Of a stretch of DNA of 64,000 nt, positions 35,585-45,592 are shown one piece after another; position 1 is the stretch's first letter, and the number at the start of each line of letters is the position of its first letter. Origin of the DNA: Papaver somniferum (taxonomy: Eukaryota; Streptophyta; Magnoliopsida; Ranunculales; Papaveraceae); assembly GCF_003573695.1 (NCBI RefSeq), contig NC_039364.1:63632256-63696255 (forward strand), read 5' to 3'. The notes beneath the pieces were generated by a model. That model was not told where the DNA came from. It did no database searches and was given only the letters and a program-made list of their open reading frames with translations. Position numbers and translations under genes: made by a program.

Positions 35585-36983
35585 TAGAGGTGTACATAAT
35601 GCCCGGAAGCCTGTAGCCTGCCATGTACCGCACGGGTCCGAAGGAGCCCGTGGGCGCCCGACAACCTGTCATGGGCTTGCCCGGCCTTCCTGATAATTAT
35701 AAGTGGGCGGACCCGGGTTTTTGTTCAAATATTGGAGTCCGGCCTGTTAGCCTGCCCGGTAGCCTGTTTAGTTACCGGCTTGTCTGACTACCGATAGCCT
35801 AGAATAAAGTTTTCTACTAGTGTGATGGATTTCTCAAGAACTTAAATTTAGGGGTGTAAATTCGGGCAGGGCAGGCCGCCCGGCCCAAAAACTAAGACAG
35901 GCCGGGCAGGCCGGGCTTAACATTTGTGAGCACGTAAACAAATTCAGGCCGGGCAGGCCGGGTAAAAGTAGATAATTTGCTATCCAAAGACCGCCCAAAG
36001 CCCGCTTTTTATACGGGCAGGCCAGATCGGGTCGGACAGGCCACTATTTTGAATTTTTTTCTTTTATTTTAAGTTTAAATTTTCAAATGAATGGTATTAA
36101 ATGTATTTATTTTTAATACAATATCCTTTCCTTTCTAACATTGCATATCGTAAGTGATAGTATTATTTTATATTTAAATTACAATGACAAACTTTTAATT
36201 TTAGCCTATAATAAATAATTAATTAGAGTACAATAAACTTTCTAATAAGAAAATTTATTACCATTAATGTTTTTAAAAGGCTAATTATAAGTAAAAGCAA
36301 CTATATATTTTATTTTTCTTGACACAAAATTGACAATTATACAATGGTAACTTTTAAGTCTTTTTAAGAGGATATTAAATGATTAATGGCACATAGAAGG
36401 CTTTCAGGCCGGGCACTAGGTCGGGTATCAGGTCGGGCATCATAATTAATTGCAAATCCCGAGACCTCCCAATAAATTAATCCAGGCCAGGCCGGGTGGC
36501 CCATGACGGGCCATAACAGGCTTTGAGCTACTTCAGGTACAGGCGGGGTCAAGCGGGTACAGGCAGGACGAGTATTTTCGGGTATTATTTACACCCCTAC
36601 TTAAATTTCATACTTGGACAATTTATTGGGGTTAAAGAAACTTATGAATCACATTTCTCAGTAATGAATATGAATTGCTTGAACTATCATTATCATTTAA
36701 ATGAGTTACATATATATCATCATTCATCAATCTAAAAAAAACAAACATATATATTTTTTAAAATTTTGAATTATTTCTTGGGCTCGAGGCCTGTCCGGCC
36801 CGATCTGGTCTGACCTGTATTGTTTCACGGGTATGGACGGGCCATGGGCATTAAATTTTTGCTATTGTCCGGCCCAGCCTGGCCTGCTAAACTTAATGGG
36901 TAGTAAGGACTACAAGCCCGTCTGGCCCGGCCTGTGCTATAATCGGGCTTGGACTGGCCTGCCCGGCCTGATGTACACCCCTA
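35585..36983. mobile_element. non-autonomous hAT element (outer) with 8-bp TSD
   Basis: Ends TAGAGGTGTACAT and ATGTACACCCCTA are inverted repeats, flanked by ATTGTAAG at 35577-35584 and 36984-36991. An 8-base target duplication with TAGGGGTG-type ends is typical of hAT. Subterminal regions are rich in GGCCGGGC/GCCCGGCC phrases. No transposase. It carries another hAT element at 35849-36599. Confidence 0.88.
35849..36599. mobile_element. non-autonomous hAT element (inner) with 8-bp TSD
   Basis: 751 bases, ends TAGGGGTGTAAAT and ATTTACACCCCTA, flanked by CTTAAATT at 35841-35848 and 36600-36607. It has the same GGCAGGCCGGGC-type subterminal repeats as the element it landed in. The middle is AT-rich, without ORF. 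Confidence 0.9.
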
Positions 36984-37171
36984 ATTGTAAGGAGTGAAGT
37001 CAGAATGGAATTCTGACGTTGAGCAGCAGCAGCTCGATCTGCATCTTCACGTGTTTGAAGATCTGTAAGATTTTGGATGAGTTGTGTGAGTTCACGGATG
37101 GTGACATCAACATCTTTGATGGTTGGTCTTGTCATGTTGTAATGAGGAGAACAGTGACCTGGGTGATACCA

Positions 37172-37453
37172 AATGTAATGAACTTGGATGGATATATGAT
37201 AGTAATGGAGATATAATAGGTAATGAATTAACCTCAGTACTCACCGGTACTACCTCTTTCTCTATTATTTTCATAATAAGCTTTCAATGCAGGTGCAAAC
37301 GTATTCAAGGAGATGAAAACTTAACATGAAACCCTAACTCATCTCAGACCAACACGTGGGTAGATCACAACACTTCATTCTTAACACACTAACTTAAAAC
37401 AGAGTTAACTGCTAATTAACGGCTCATTAAACACTCAAAATAGGTAAACCACA
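37172..37453 (-). repeat. 5' LTR of the chromovirus
   Basis: 282 bases, paired with 30980-31279. It contains CTCTTTCTCTATTATTTTC and a run ending AAACCACA. A decayed primer site lies directly left of it. Confidence 0.8.
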
Positions 37454-37860
37454 CCGTATTTGTGCCTATTCTCCAGCTTGACTGTACATTCGGAAATTTC
37501 CAAGTTCTGCTTGTTACTCCATATCTAAAAGACAGTTTATCCTCGATTATTTGGTTGAAAATTGTATGTTAGAGAAATTGGTTGCCCAAACAGCTCTAAG
37601 TTTCTATTTGTTTTTTTGTTCTATTTACCCACAGATAATTTCTGTTCATGGCATGCATAAGAACGAGAATCAACCAAACTACTCAATGCTTAAACCATTG
37701 TATTATGTATAACCAAAAGTAGGATATCAGTGCAAATGGCCACACAACACATAAACGAGCCTTCTTTGAAAGTAAAATAGTAATCTCCACAGCAGAAATA
37801 GAGAACACATATATAAGTCAGTCTAAGATTTGATCTTTCACTTCGGATCACACAAGATTA
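37454..37860 (-). other. 3' flank of the glycine-rich protein gene
   Basis: No coding content seen. It presumably contains the 3' UTR and polyadenylation region of the minus-strand gene ending at 37861. Confidence 0.5.
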
Positions 37861-38582
37861 TTATTTCCACTTCTTGAACTTTCCCCCTCCAAACATACCA
37901 CCACCATGCTTTCCGTGCTTCCCATGCTTGCCGTGCTTGCCGTGCTTGCCCTGTTTGAACTTGCCGTGCTTGCCTCCAAAACCATGCCCAACACCATAAC
38001 CACCAACACCATGTCCAACACCGTGTCCAACACCATACCCACCGTGTCCTCCATGTGAAGCACCATGTCCCGCCAACTGGTGGGCACCATAGGCAGCAGC
38101 CGCTGCTGCAGCACCCCCAGCTAGAATTCCTCCCATGCCCCCCATTCCTCCACTGCCACTATGTCCATGGCCTGTATATTCATAAGGCATAATAGAAGTA
38201 GACATCAGCAACCTAAGTTACCCAACAATACAGCAAAATATTCGCGCATACAATTAACTGATGTAAGTCGTGTAACTAACTAATGTGCAAGTGTCTGCCA
38301 GTTATACATACCTCCATGATGTGGAGCAGATGAACCGGGATATCCAGCAGGTGGGTATCCTTGTGGTGGGTACCCTTGTTGTGGTGGGTACCCTTGTTGT
38401 GGCGGGTATCCAGCAGGAGGGTACCCTTGTTGAGGGGGGTATCCCCCTTGCTGGGGAGGATAATGCCCAGGAGGGTAGTTTGAGTGCCCTCCATGTCCTC
38501 CTGCAGCTCCAGCTAATCCATGAGCCAGGTTCGACATTAACCCCTTGTCACTTGAGTCATGCTGGTCTTTTCCACCTCCCAT
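37861..38582 (-). CDS. glycine-rich protein A3-like
   Basis: Coding exons are 38582-38312 and 38171-37861 (intron GT at 38311, AG at 38172, phase 1), giving 193 residues. The N-terminus MGGGKDQHDSSDKGLMSNLA is typical of this family. Next come seven or so (G)YPPQ/YPPAG repeats (about 35-80), then a Gly/Ala hydrophobic stretch GGILAGGAAAAAAAYGAHQL (about 105-124). A Gly-His part follows, then five GKHGKH-type repeats ending MFGGGKFKKWK. The Y-P-P-x-G repeats are shared with annexin/synexin-like and other membrane-associated proteins. The molecular role of the family is not established; the polyalanine-glycine stretch could insert into or lie on a membrane. A 5' UTR intron is likely (see 38583-39910). 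The gene appears intact. Confidence 0.88.
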
Positions 38583-39910
38583 TTTCCTTAACGGCGAAAT
38601 GATACTGCACTCATGAAATTAACCAGAATTCTTAAAACCAACTGTTTGAATTGAGCAACATTGGGTTCAATATTAACAGCAACTTTGGGTTCAATTTTAA
38701 CATGTTCAGCAGACAAGAATGACTTAATGTACAATGAAAAATGAAAAATGGTTTCTAGGCATCTTCAAATCCTAGTGAGTGCTTACATGAAAGCCTACTT
38801 TTTTCGATGGTATATGTTATATGTTTTTGCTTCAGCGTAAATGACTCTTAATTCTCAAGCCAACTAAAAAACTAACCATCCCAATGTTCAAAACCAAGTA
38901 CAAAATATGGTTGGGACATCATCCCATAGAAACGAGGAAATGAGATTTTCGCAAGGTACCTAGAGTCCGATTTCAAACACATACAAGATGCACTTGAAAT
39001 GAGTTAAGTGAAAAATAGTCATACATATGCAGTTGTGCAAGTATGTTAACAGGATACAGTAAAACCTACATTCAGCAAGTAATATAAACAAACTAACAAA
39101 ACTTTTCATCTCTTGTTAAGCTCAAACGGCAGTTTATCAGTTATTTTGCCGTTGTAAGAAGAAAATAACAATGAAGACTCATCATGTTCGAAACTATGTC
39201 CATGTACCATATGAGTACGGAATTGATTGTACAGAATTGCACTTGAAAAGCATAACATATTAACATTACAATAACCGTAAAGAAACATAACAGATAGAAC
39301 TTGCTACTATATGACCAATTACGAAATTTCATTGTTCTTCCTTATCTTCAAAGAGAAAGCAGGATCATTCTATCAAAAGTTCCATGGGTCTATAATGAGG
39401 CTAAATCTTGGCCCAAAATCAGGCATTAGATCATCTTCTGCATGATAATATAAGATAAGCACTGGCTACTCTATAGCATGGAGGTAAAGCAGAAAATACA
39501 CAAATGATTTCATAAAATCTCGATCAAAGAAAAGAAGCAATGTAGAAAAGAATATGAAAAAGCAATAACACGTTTGACTTTTATATGATTATAATTTTGT
39601 AACTTTGTGGGTGATCATCAAAATATCACCAGGGTTTTTTAAGAACAGTAAAGGAAGATCCAAAACAAGATATAGATGGATAATTGAACTCTAAGATCAG
39701 GGATCTTCAAGTAAAACACACAAAAGAAATACATTACTATTCCAGGAATAGACTGTTTTAGATGTATGATGATCATGATCTCAAGAAACCAAAGGAAGTA
39801 TGGTATCAACGACAACAAGAATAAGATAATGGAACAAGCAACCACGGAATTAGAGTTAGTACCTGTAGGTTATTGTTGTTTCAAAGTTCTTCCTCTTCCT
39901 TGGTTTGCTA
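38583..39910 (-). promoter_or_regulatory. probable 5' UTR with 1.26-kb intron of the glycine-rich protein gene
   Basis: On the minus strand a donor CAG|GTACTA (39863/39862) and an acceptor TGCAG|TATC (38605/38604) lie at plausible distances from the ATG at 38582, giving a leader of about 50 plus 22 bases. No ORF in the intron is supported. The intron is inferred from splice signals only. Confidence 0.5.
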
Positions 39911-40304
39911 AATGATGAAACCGATATTGTGAAAATGTTGAATTAGATTAGATTTTAATGGGAATTTTTCCGAATGGCCCACCGCGTATCAAGCGCGTAA
40001 GTTCAACGCGTACTGCTTTTCTGCTTCCTTCTTCTCCTCTTTTTTGGTTGTGGTGGTGGGTTACTACTACTACTAGGCGATTAAATTCAGAAGATGCATA
40101 CTGCTGGATATCCCATCCTCATCCATAACATCTACTTTTATTACTTGACTTGTAATTAATCTCTTCTACATATGAATGGGAAATTCAACGCCTATTTATT
40201 AAACGTAAATTCCATTTTTCTTATAACTTCGTTTGGACACGTATAGCACATGTAAGCTTCATACATGTGCCCGACCCTGTCCATCACTTCCTTATTTTAT
40301 TTTA
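39911..40304 (-). promoter_or_regulatory. upstream region of the glycine-rich protein gene
   Basis: Likely promoter. It contains three ACGCG/GCGCG words within 60 bases (39975-40015), resembling CGCG-box elements bound by CAMTA factors. Otherwise AT-rich; no gene seen. Confidence 0.4.
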
Positions 40305-40571
40305 CTCCCTCCGTTTCATTTTAGATGGTGTTTTAGGATTATTTTTTTTATTTCACAATACTTGAGAGTTTTCATATTTTTTCACAAAACTACCAAGAAC
40401 ACCCTTACAATTTGTCATGGAAATATAAGTTTATTTTTAAATGCTCTAATAACAATTAATGTTTGAACAAAACTTTTATCAAGGGTATAGATGGAAAATC
40501 TTCATATCTCTCTCCATTTCTTAATCTGCGTGAAAACTCCAAAAACATCATCTAAAGTGGAACAGAGGGAG
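40305..40571. mobile_element. Stowaway-type MITE
   Basis: 267 bases with ends CTCCCTCCGTTTC and, inverted, CTCCCTCTGTTCC, flanked by TA on both sides (40303-40304 and 40572-40573), as for Tc1/mariner-derived MITEs. No ORF. Confidence 0.88.
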
Positions 40572-41001
40572 TATTTTTTTGTTTTGTTTCATCGACCATC
40601 ACTTCCCTCCCCTAGGGTTGATTAGGCCAGTTCGTATGAGTGTGGCAAACCAAAGAGTTTGCCATTTTTGCACCCACTATGGAGCTGGCAAATTGGCAAA
40701 CCGGCCTGGCTAAGTGGCAAATTTGCCACTTAGCCAGGCCAGGTCAAGTTTCTACCGAGCGGTTGAGTCTACACCGTTAGGCGTTTACTACACCGCTAGT
40801 TGTTCCTGTAAGACTGGCCGGGCTAGTTTACACCGCTAAGTGGAATCTGATCCAACGACCATAAATCTTCCCCCTATAAATACCACATTCCTCTACCGTT
40901 TTAACTCACACCTTCTCTTCTCCACTCTTCACATTTGTTAATTTAAAACAAATTTCATCATCCAACTCTTCCATTCACTCGTATTGTATAATTTTTTTGA
41001 T

Positions 41002-41980
41002 ATGTCTCAATCTAATACTTAATCTAGTAAAACTAAGAAGATTAGGGGTGCAAAATTTACGGTAACCGAAGATGAAAGCATTTGCAGAAACTATGTGTTC
41101 TATATACAAGATAGTGTCGATGGTGCCCATCAACAATCTACTAAGTTGTGGGATAACATATTTGCTAAATTTCGTGATGAAACTATGAACATCAACGATC
41201 GTGATGCAAATGGATTGTACGGTCGCTTCGTTATAATCAACGCCCAAGTTGCCTTGTATGTCGCTGCTCTAATGCAAGTTGCTCGTGCTCGAGCGAGCGG
41301 TCTTGTCGATGTTGATGTCGAACGAAAGTGTCGAACGGATTGGCACCATAAACATGGGAAAATTTTTGCATATGAAAGTTGTTATCATATTTTGAAAGTG
41401 TTACCTAAATATAATTCAGAAGTATTAACAAACATGCAGAATGTACCTGCAAGTTCACCATACACTTCTTCACCTTCAACGCCAGCTTCACAACCATCTC
41501 AATCATCTCATCCCCCTTCGGAGAATCCATTTTCTTCACCAGAAACCACAACAAACAACAACTCCAACTTGAATGTCAATGTTGTGATTAAGAGAAAATT
41601 ATTAGGAAGAAACGCTGCAAGAGCAGCGAGAAAAGCTGCCAAAGAAGGAGAACCAAGTGAAGGTGTTTTGGATACTTTGATAAAGAATCAGAAGATTACC
41701 GAAAAGCAAAGAGTTGTAGACCGGTAGTTCTTGACTAGGGAGATGAAAAAACATCGACAAACTCAAGAGAAATTTGTTTCAGACTATGACAAGAATAAGA
41801 TTCTAAATGCAAACACCACAACAATGAATCCCAGACAATATGGTACGGGAGATGGATATGGACAGGTTAGCAGAGGAGTTGGAAGAAAAACGAAACAAGA
41901 GAAATTTGGAAAAACAATTTGGAGCTCAAGCTGAAGACGAGGAAGATGAAGACCACGATGAAATAATGTCACTTAATTAA
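41002..41980 (+). pseudogene. Harbinger ORF1 (Myb/NAM-associated-type DNA-binding protein), broken
   Basis: The start ATG at 41002 is followed by a stop at codon 7 (TAA 41020-41022). The frame then encodes KFTVTEDESICRNYVFYIQD, a Myb/SANT-like helix set, with LWDNIFAKFRDE and DWHHKHGKIFAYESCYHILK around residues 105-130. A Ser/Pro-rich linker follows, then a basic stretch KRKLLGRNAARAARKAAKEG. A second stop (TAG, 41725-41727) and a frameshift near 41850 precede the acidic tail ending at TAA 41980. ORF1 proteins help the transposase bind element ends. A TATA-like box lies 118 bases upstream. Confidence 0.8.
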
Positions 41981-42159
41981 TTAATATATCCGCTTTAATG
42001 TTAATGAAGATGTAGTAGTTAAAACTTATGGTGAATGAAATTTTTCTAGTTTTTTCATTACACATTGATCTAGTTTTTTCATTACACTAAAACTTAAATT
42101 AGTTTTTTCATTACATTAAACCTTAAACTTGAAAACATTCATGAAAACTAATATTAAGC

Positions 42160-42545
42160 CTAACATCCCATACGAGTTATTAGAAACTCCTTAAGAATTT
42201 GGTAATATGCTTCGTATTCGAAATCTTTTCGTTTCCATATTCGCCACTCGTCTCGAGTTCGTATTCCCAATTCAGCATTGGTCTCACCTCTAAGACGATA
42301 TCGAGTGACAATCCTTTTCATAGCTATAAAATCCACAAGCTCTTTTTTGATATCCATGAATCGAAAAAACAAATCAGCATGATCCCGGTTATGAGGATTA
42401 CCTGTCTCAGTGCAAAAGGCATCATGAATTTTACCTAAATAACTCATACTAGGTAAACCGTGCATCCGTAGTTCTTCACCTCTCTTCGGGTAGTATATTA
42501 CATAGTTTCTACCAAGAGATAAATCTTCATCTTCAGTGAATCTAG
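42160..42545 (-). pseudogene. third Harbinger gene: second Myb/ORF1-like protein, start lost
   Basis: The minus-strand frame opens after TAA near 42585 and reads PPRFTEDEDLSLGRNYVIYY, then KIHDAFCTETGNPHNRDH, RFMDIKKELVDF and RDEWRIWKRKDFEYEAYY, ending QILKEFLITRMGC at 42160. The F-T-x-x-E-D-E start and the K/R-x-F-x-x-x-x-x-Y-x-x-L-K end parallel the ORF1 at 41002 and the gene at 52753. There is no in-frame ATG between the TATA-like box and the conserved FTEDED; the first is at 42465. The copy is probably inactive, or the start was lost. Extra ORF1-like genes are not standard in Harbinger elements. Confidence 0.6.
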
Positions 42546-42725
42546 GAGGTGTGATTTTGAAATGGATGAAGCGAAGGTATATTTATAAGGAATGCTGGCG
42601 GTGGAGTCTAGACCGCTAGCGATTGAGTCTAGACCGCTACTTTAAATGACCGTTAAAAAACTAAAACTTAAACAATTAAACAATTTCAAAAAAAAATAAA
42701 TATAAAATAACAAATGAAACAACAC

Positions 42726-44063
42726 TTAAATTCTTCCTCCATCTCTTCCAAACTCAGCCCACATATTCGCTCTGAGATCTTCCCTTAACCTGTTATACAA
42801 AGTTTTGTTCTCAATATGACTGGTCATTTGCGCACAGTTCCTTGCAGGTAATCCTCTTGCTGGTATAATCTCAGGCCTTAATTCTTCATCTTGATGGTTA
42901 GTCCAATTCTTATTACGACGAGTTTCCTGGATTACCATGTTATGCATAATGATGCAAGTCAGCATAGTCTTATGCATTTCACGAGCAGTTAGACCACGAT
43001 AAGGCCCACAAATGATTGCGAACTTCCGCTTCAGAATTTCAAAAGCACGTTCCACATCCTTTCTCAGATCCATTTGTCTACTATTGAAATATGAGTATGA
43101 ACGACCCATTTCACTGGAAGGTGGCTGACGATAGCATTGAACTAAAGTTGACCATTTTGGATAAATTCCATCTGCAAGATAATAACCATGAGCGTATTGA
43201 TTCCTGTTGATACTAAAATTTACCCGATGAGAAATTCCATACTTTAAATCTTCAAATAAAGGCGATTTTTGTAAAACATTTATATCGTTTTGAGATCCCG
43301 GGAGACCAAAAAAACGTGTCGTATCCAACAATCATATGAAGCAGCGGCCTCAAGGATAACTGTTGGTTTTGCACAGTGACCCTTATACTGACCGGCCCAA
43401 TAGGTAGGGCATCCGATCCATACCCAATGCATGCAGTCAAGACTACCCAGCATTCCGGGAAATCCCCTTTCCTGATTTTGCTTTAATATTTCTCTAACAT
43501 CTGCGTCAGTTGGTTTTCGTAAATAGGTTGGACCAAAATGATTAATCATTGTTTCGCAAAACAACGAAAGATACTTATATGTTACCAATGTGAAGGTACT
43601 CATCATTAGAATCTGGAGGTCTGCCATATCCTAGAATCCTTAAAGCCGAAGTGACCTTTTGTTCTAGGCTATGACCCCGAATATTCAGTGCATCATACTG
43701 ATAATTAAATTGGGGTTCTACCTGACAAAGCTCACCAATAATCTTTAGCACCAAATGTCGAGGCATGCAGAATCGACCTTGAAAATTTTCATCAGAGAAC
43801 ACACAGTCGGGAATAAAATAATCGTGCATCAGCTTCTCGTGCCATTCATCCCGACTCCGGTACGTATATCTTCTTGTGAACACTTCTTTTGGCTCTGGAT
43901 CTCTACGTATTTGTCCCAATGAACATAGTTGCAACAAGTTCTTGGTTAATTCTTTATCTTCATCTGACTCATCATCAATTTGTTTCAACGCCTGAACGAA
44001 TATTCGTTGTTGTTCTTCAAATCGATCCATATGAATACGCACTTATTCGTCAGAAGAATCCAT
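42726..44063 (-). pseudogene. Harbinger DDE transposase, broken
   Basis: The minus strand begins MDSSDE, followed by a TAA at codon 7 (44045-44043), then an open frame to 43575. The N-terminal part contains RDEWHEKLMHDYFIPDCVF and the helix region VTSALRILGYGRPPDSND. A small deletion near 43590 and a missing T in a run at 43307-43313 shift the frame. The DDE core is otherwise complete: first Asp in GMLGSLDCMHW (about 43430), second in YYLADGIYPKW (about 43155), Glu in DVERAFEILKRKF (about 43040). The endonuclease would cut at the inverted ends and insert at TTA/TAA. In intact form this would be a roughly 440-residue protein. Confidence 0.9.
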
Positions 44064-44381
44064 TGAGTTGAATTAAACAGATGATTAAAGGTACAGAAGA
44101 GTAAGATGTTAGAATTAACGAGAAAATGAGGTGTGATTAAATTGAATTGAATGGGGTGAATTTATACGGAGACGTGGGGAAAATAGTCGTTACTTCACCA
44201 TTTCATAACCGGCGACTACAAGACCGGTCGGTTTAGTCTCAACCGTTCGGTGGAGACTCGATCGTTTAACTTATTTCCCATAGTGGTGCGGCCAGTTTGT
44301 CAGGCCAGCTGGCATGGCAAATGGAGGGTTTAGCCAACCCCATAGGAGCCGGCCTTACGAAGATATTTTCAACTTTTATTA

Positions 44382-44693
44382 CTCCCTCCGTTCTTTTATA
44401 ATAGGCCAGTTTCTATAAATAAAAGTTTCAAAAAAATAGGTCAGTTTCCTAATTGGGAAAGTCAAATGTTATTTTAATTTTTTGGGACCACTTTTCTCTT
44501 AACTTCTTTTGATGACAAGTGTCATGTGGACCACTTCACTTTACTTCTTTTGCTAACAAGTGTCATGGGTACCATTTCACTTCACTTCTTTTATTGACAA
44601 GTGTCATGAGGACCACTTTCAATGATTAGTTCTCTTAATTTCCTTAAATTTCGCTAAAAACAAAACTGGCCTATTAAAAAAGAACGGAGGGAG
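44382..44693. mobile_element. Stowaway-type MITE with internal triplication
   Basis: 312 bases, ends CTCCCTCCGTTCTTTTAT and its complement, flanked by TA (44380-44381 and 44694-44695). Between 44485 and 44620 a unit of about 45-50 bases containing GACAAGTGTCATG is present three times with small differences. It lies 27 bases from the Harbinger end. Confidence 0.88.
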
Positions 44694-45592
44694 TACTTGG
44701 ATAACCCATACACATGATGACGCAGTTTATAACCGATATTTTTGGCACCTTCTAGAAAAATATCCATTTTATGAATTTTCGCTATAATTCGAAGATATGG
44801 ATCGCTCCGATGAGCTCCCATATAGCACCACAAGTACGACCCTCGGCACAGTATACAACACATTTGAATCAACAACCTCTTGCTTTTATTCATTTTTGGG
44901 ATTAAGCTCATTATCTCTCTATTAAACTAGTCTTTTCATTTCGTAGCCGGCCATGTGATGGATGTTTTTTCTCCGCAAAAAGGAACGAGATTAACAATTT
45001 CCATTAACAGCAGCAACTGATTCTGACTGCTTCCAGAGGCTAAGACTTGTATTTTTTCCTTTGTATATTGGAAACTTTGTACAAGTATTAGGGAAACTGC
45101 GAGACCCACCATGACGTATTATTGAAGATGTGACTCGCTCCCAGCTCTCTTCCGACATAAAAAGAAAGAGAGAGAGAGGATATTTTTCAATTTTAACACT
45201 CCCCATCCTTGATTAGGACACCTTGCTGAAAATGTCCATGACGAATAAAGAACAAATTCCAATTGCGTGCAGGTTTTCATAAACAACAAAACTTAATGCA
45301 GTCATTGAGAATCCGATTCTGACTTTTTTTTTTCAAAAGAGCGGAACGATTAGAAACAAGCAAGTGGATGTAATTAAAGAAAATAATAACATGACAAACA
45401 GGAAGAAGTATCTCAACTGAACTCTATGATTGAAATAACATCTTTGTCAAATTCTGAAAGAATCCCCCTCCAGCCTCCTAGAGAACTAATGTAAAGAGCC
45501 TAGATTTATGTAGGAGTCATCATCATCCTTAATTTATGTGCAGTAAGCTGACATAATACCAATCCGCTCCATCTATCTACTGCATTGCTTCA
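44694..45592 (-). other. no gene seen; 3' flank of the tRNA methyltransferase gene
   Basis: Intergenic. A GA microsatellite (about 45160-45180) and a poly-T (45320-45335) are present. Short minus frames (44654-44911, 44991-45206) have no family signature. Confidence 0.5.

Larger units (their letters stand above)
34571..37135 (-). pseudogene. chromovirus gag, split by nested hAT elements
   Basis: The N-terminus starts at 37135 (MTRPTIKDVDVTIRELTQLI) and is interrupted at 36983 by the hAT insertion. Coding resumes at 35584. The gag core is seen as KIDFPKFSEENPHSWVRMC and RYFQIHSIIEEQKIEFASL, then GCFNKLSQLTSVDEYFEPF. The zinc-knuckle region near 34690-34720 reads GFNCDEKYQPNHRC; the family normally has C at the first position, which is Gly here. 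Several frameshifts. Confidence 0.75.
30980..37453 (-). mobile_element. eroded chromovirus (Ty3/gypsy), split by nested hAT elements
   Basis: LTRs are 30980-31279 (3') and 37172-37453 (5'), both beginning TGTAATGAACTTG on the plus strand. Near the right LTR the minus strand reads TGGTATCACCC, a decayed initiator-Met primer site. Order on the minus strand is gag, protease, RT, RNase H, integrase and chromodomain, so this is a chromovirus. Without the hAT insertion (35585-36983) it is about 5.1 kb. Many stops and frameshifts and clearly diverged LTRs show it is much older than the Athila copy. Target duplication not found. Confidence 0.85.
40625..44354. mobile_element. PIF/Harbinger DNA transposon, recently degraded
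   Basis: 3730 bases with imperfect inverted ends (left GGCCAGTTCGTATGAG, right reversed GGCCGGCTCCTATGGG) and a 3-base target duplication TTA (40622-40624, 44355-44357), the Harbinger signature. It encodes an ORF1 protein (+), a DDE transposase (-) and a further Myb-like protein (-). Each gene has a TATAAAT-like box (40874-40884; about 42576-42588 minus; about 44155-44168 minus). Subterminal parts carry repeated GAGTCTACACCG/GACCGCTA words at 40750-40840, 42600-42650 and 44205-44275. All three genes are damaged. Confidence 0.93.

Noticed and set aside
37848..38114. Met/Val-rich minus-strand frame in exon 2 of the glycine-rich protein gene
   Set aside because: Alternate frame of the repeat-rich exon; the Gly/His frame with the KFKKWK end is the family one.
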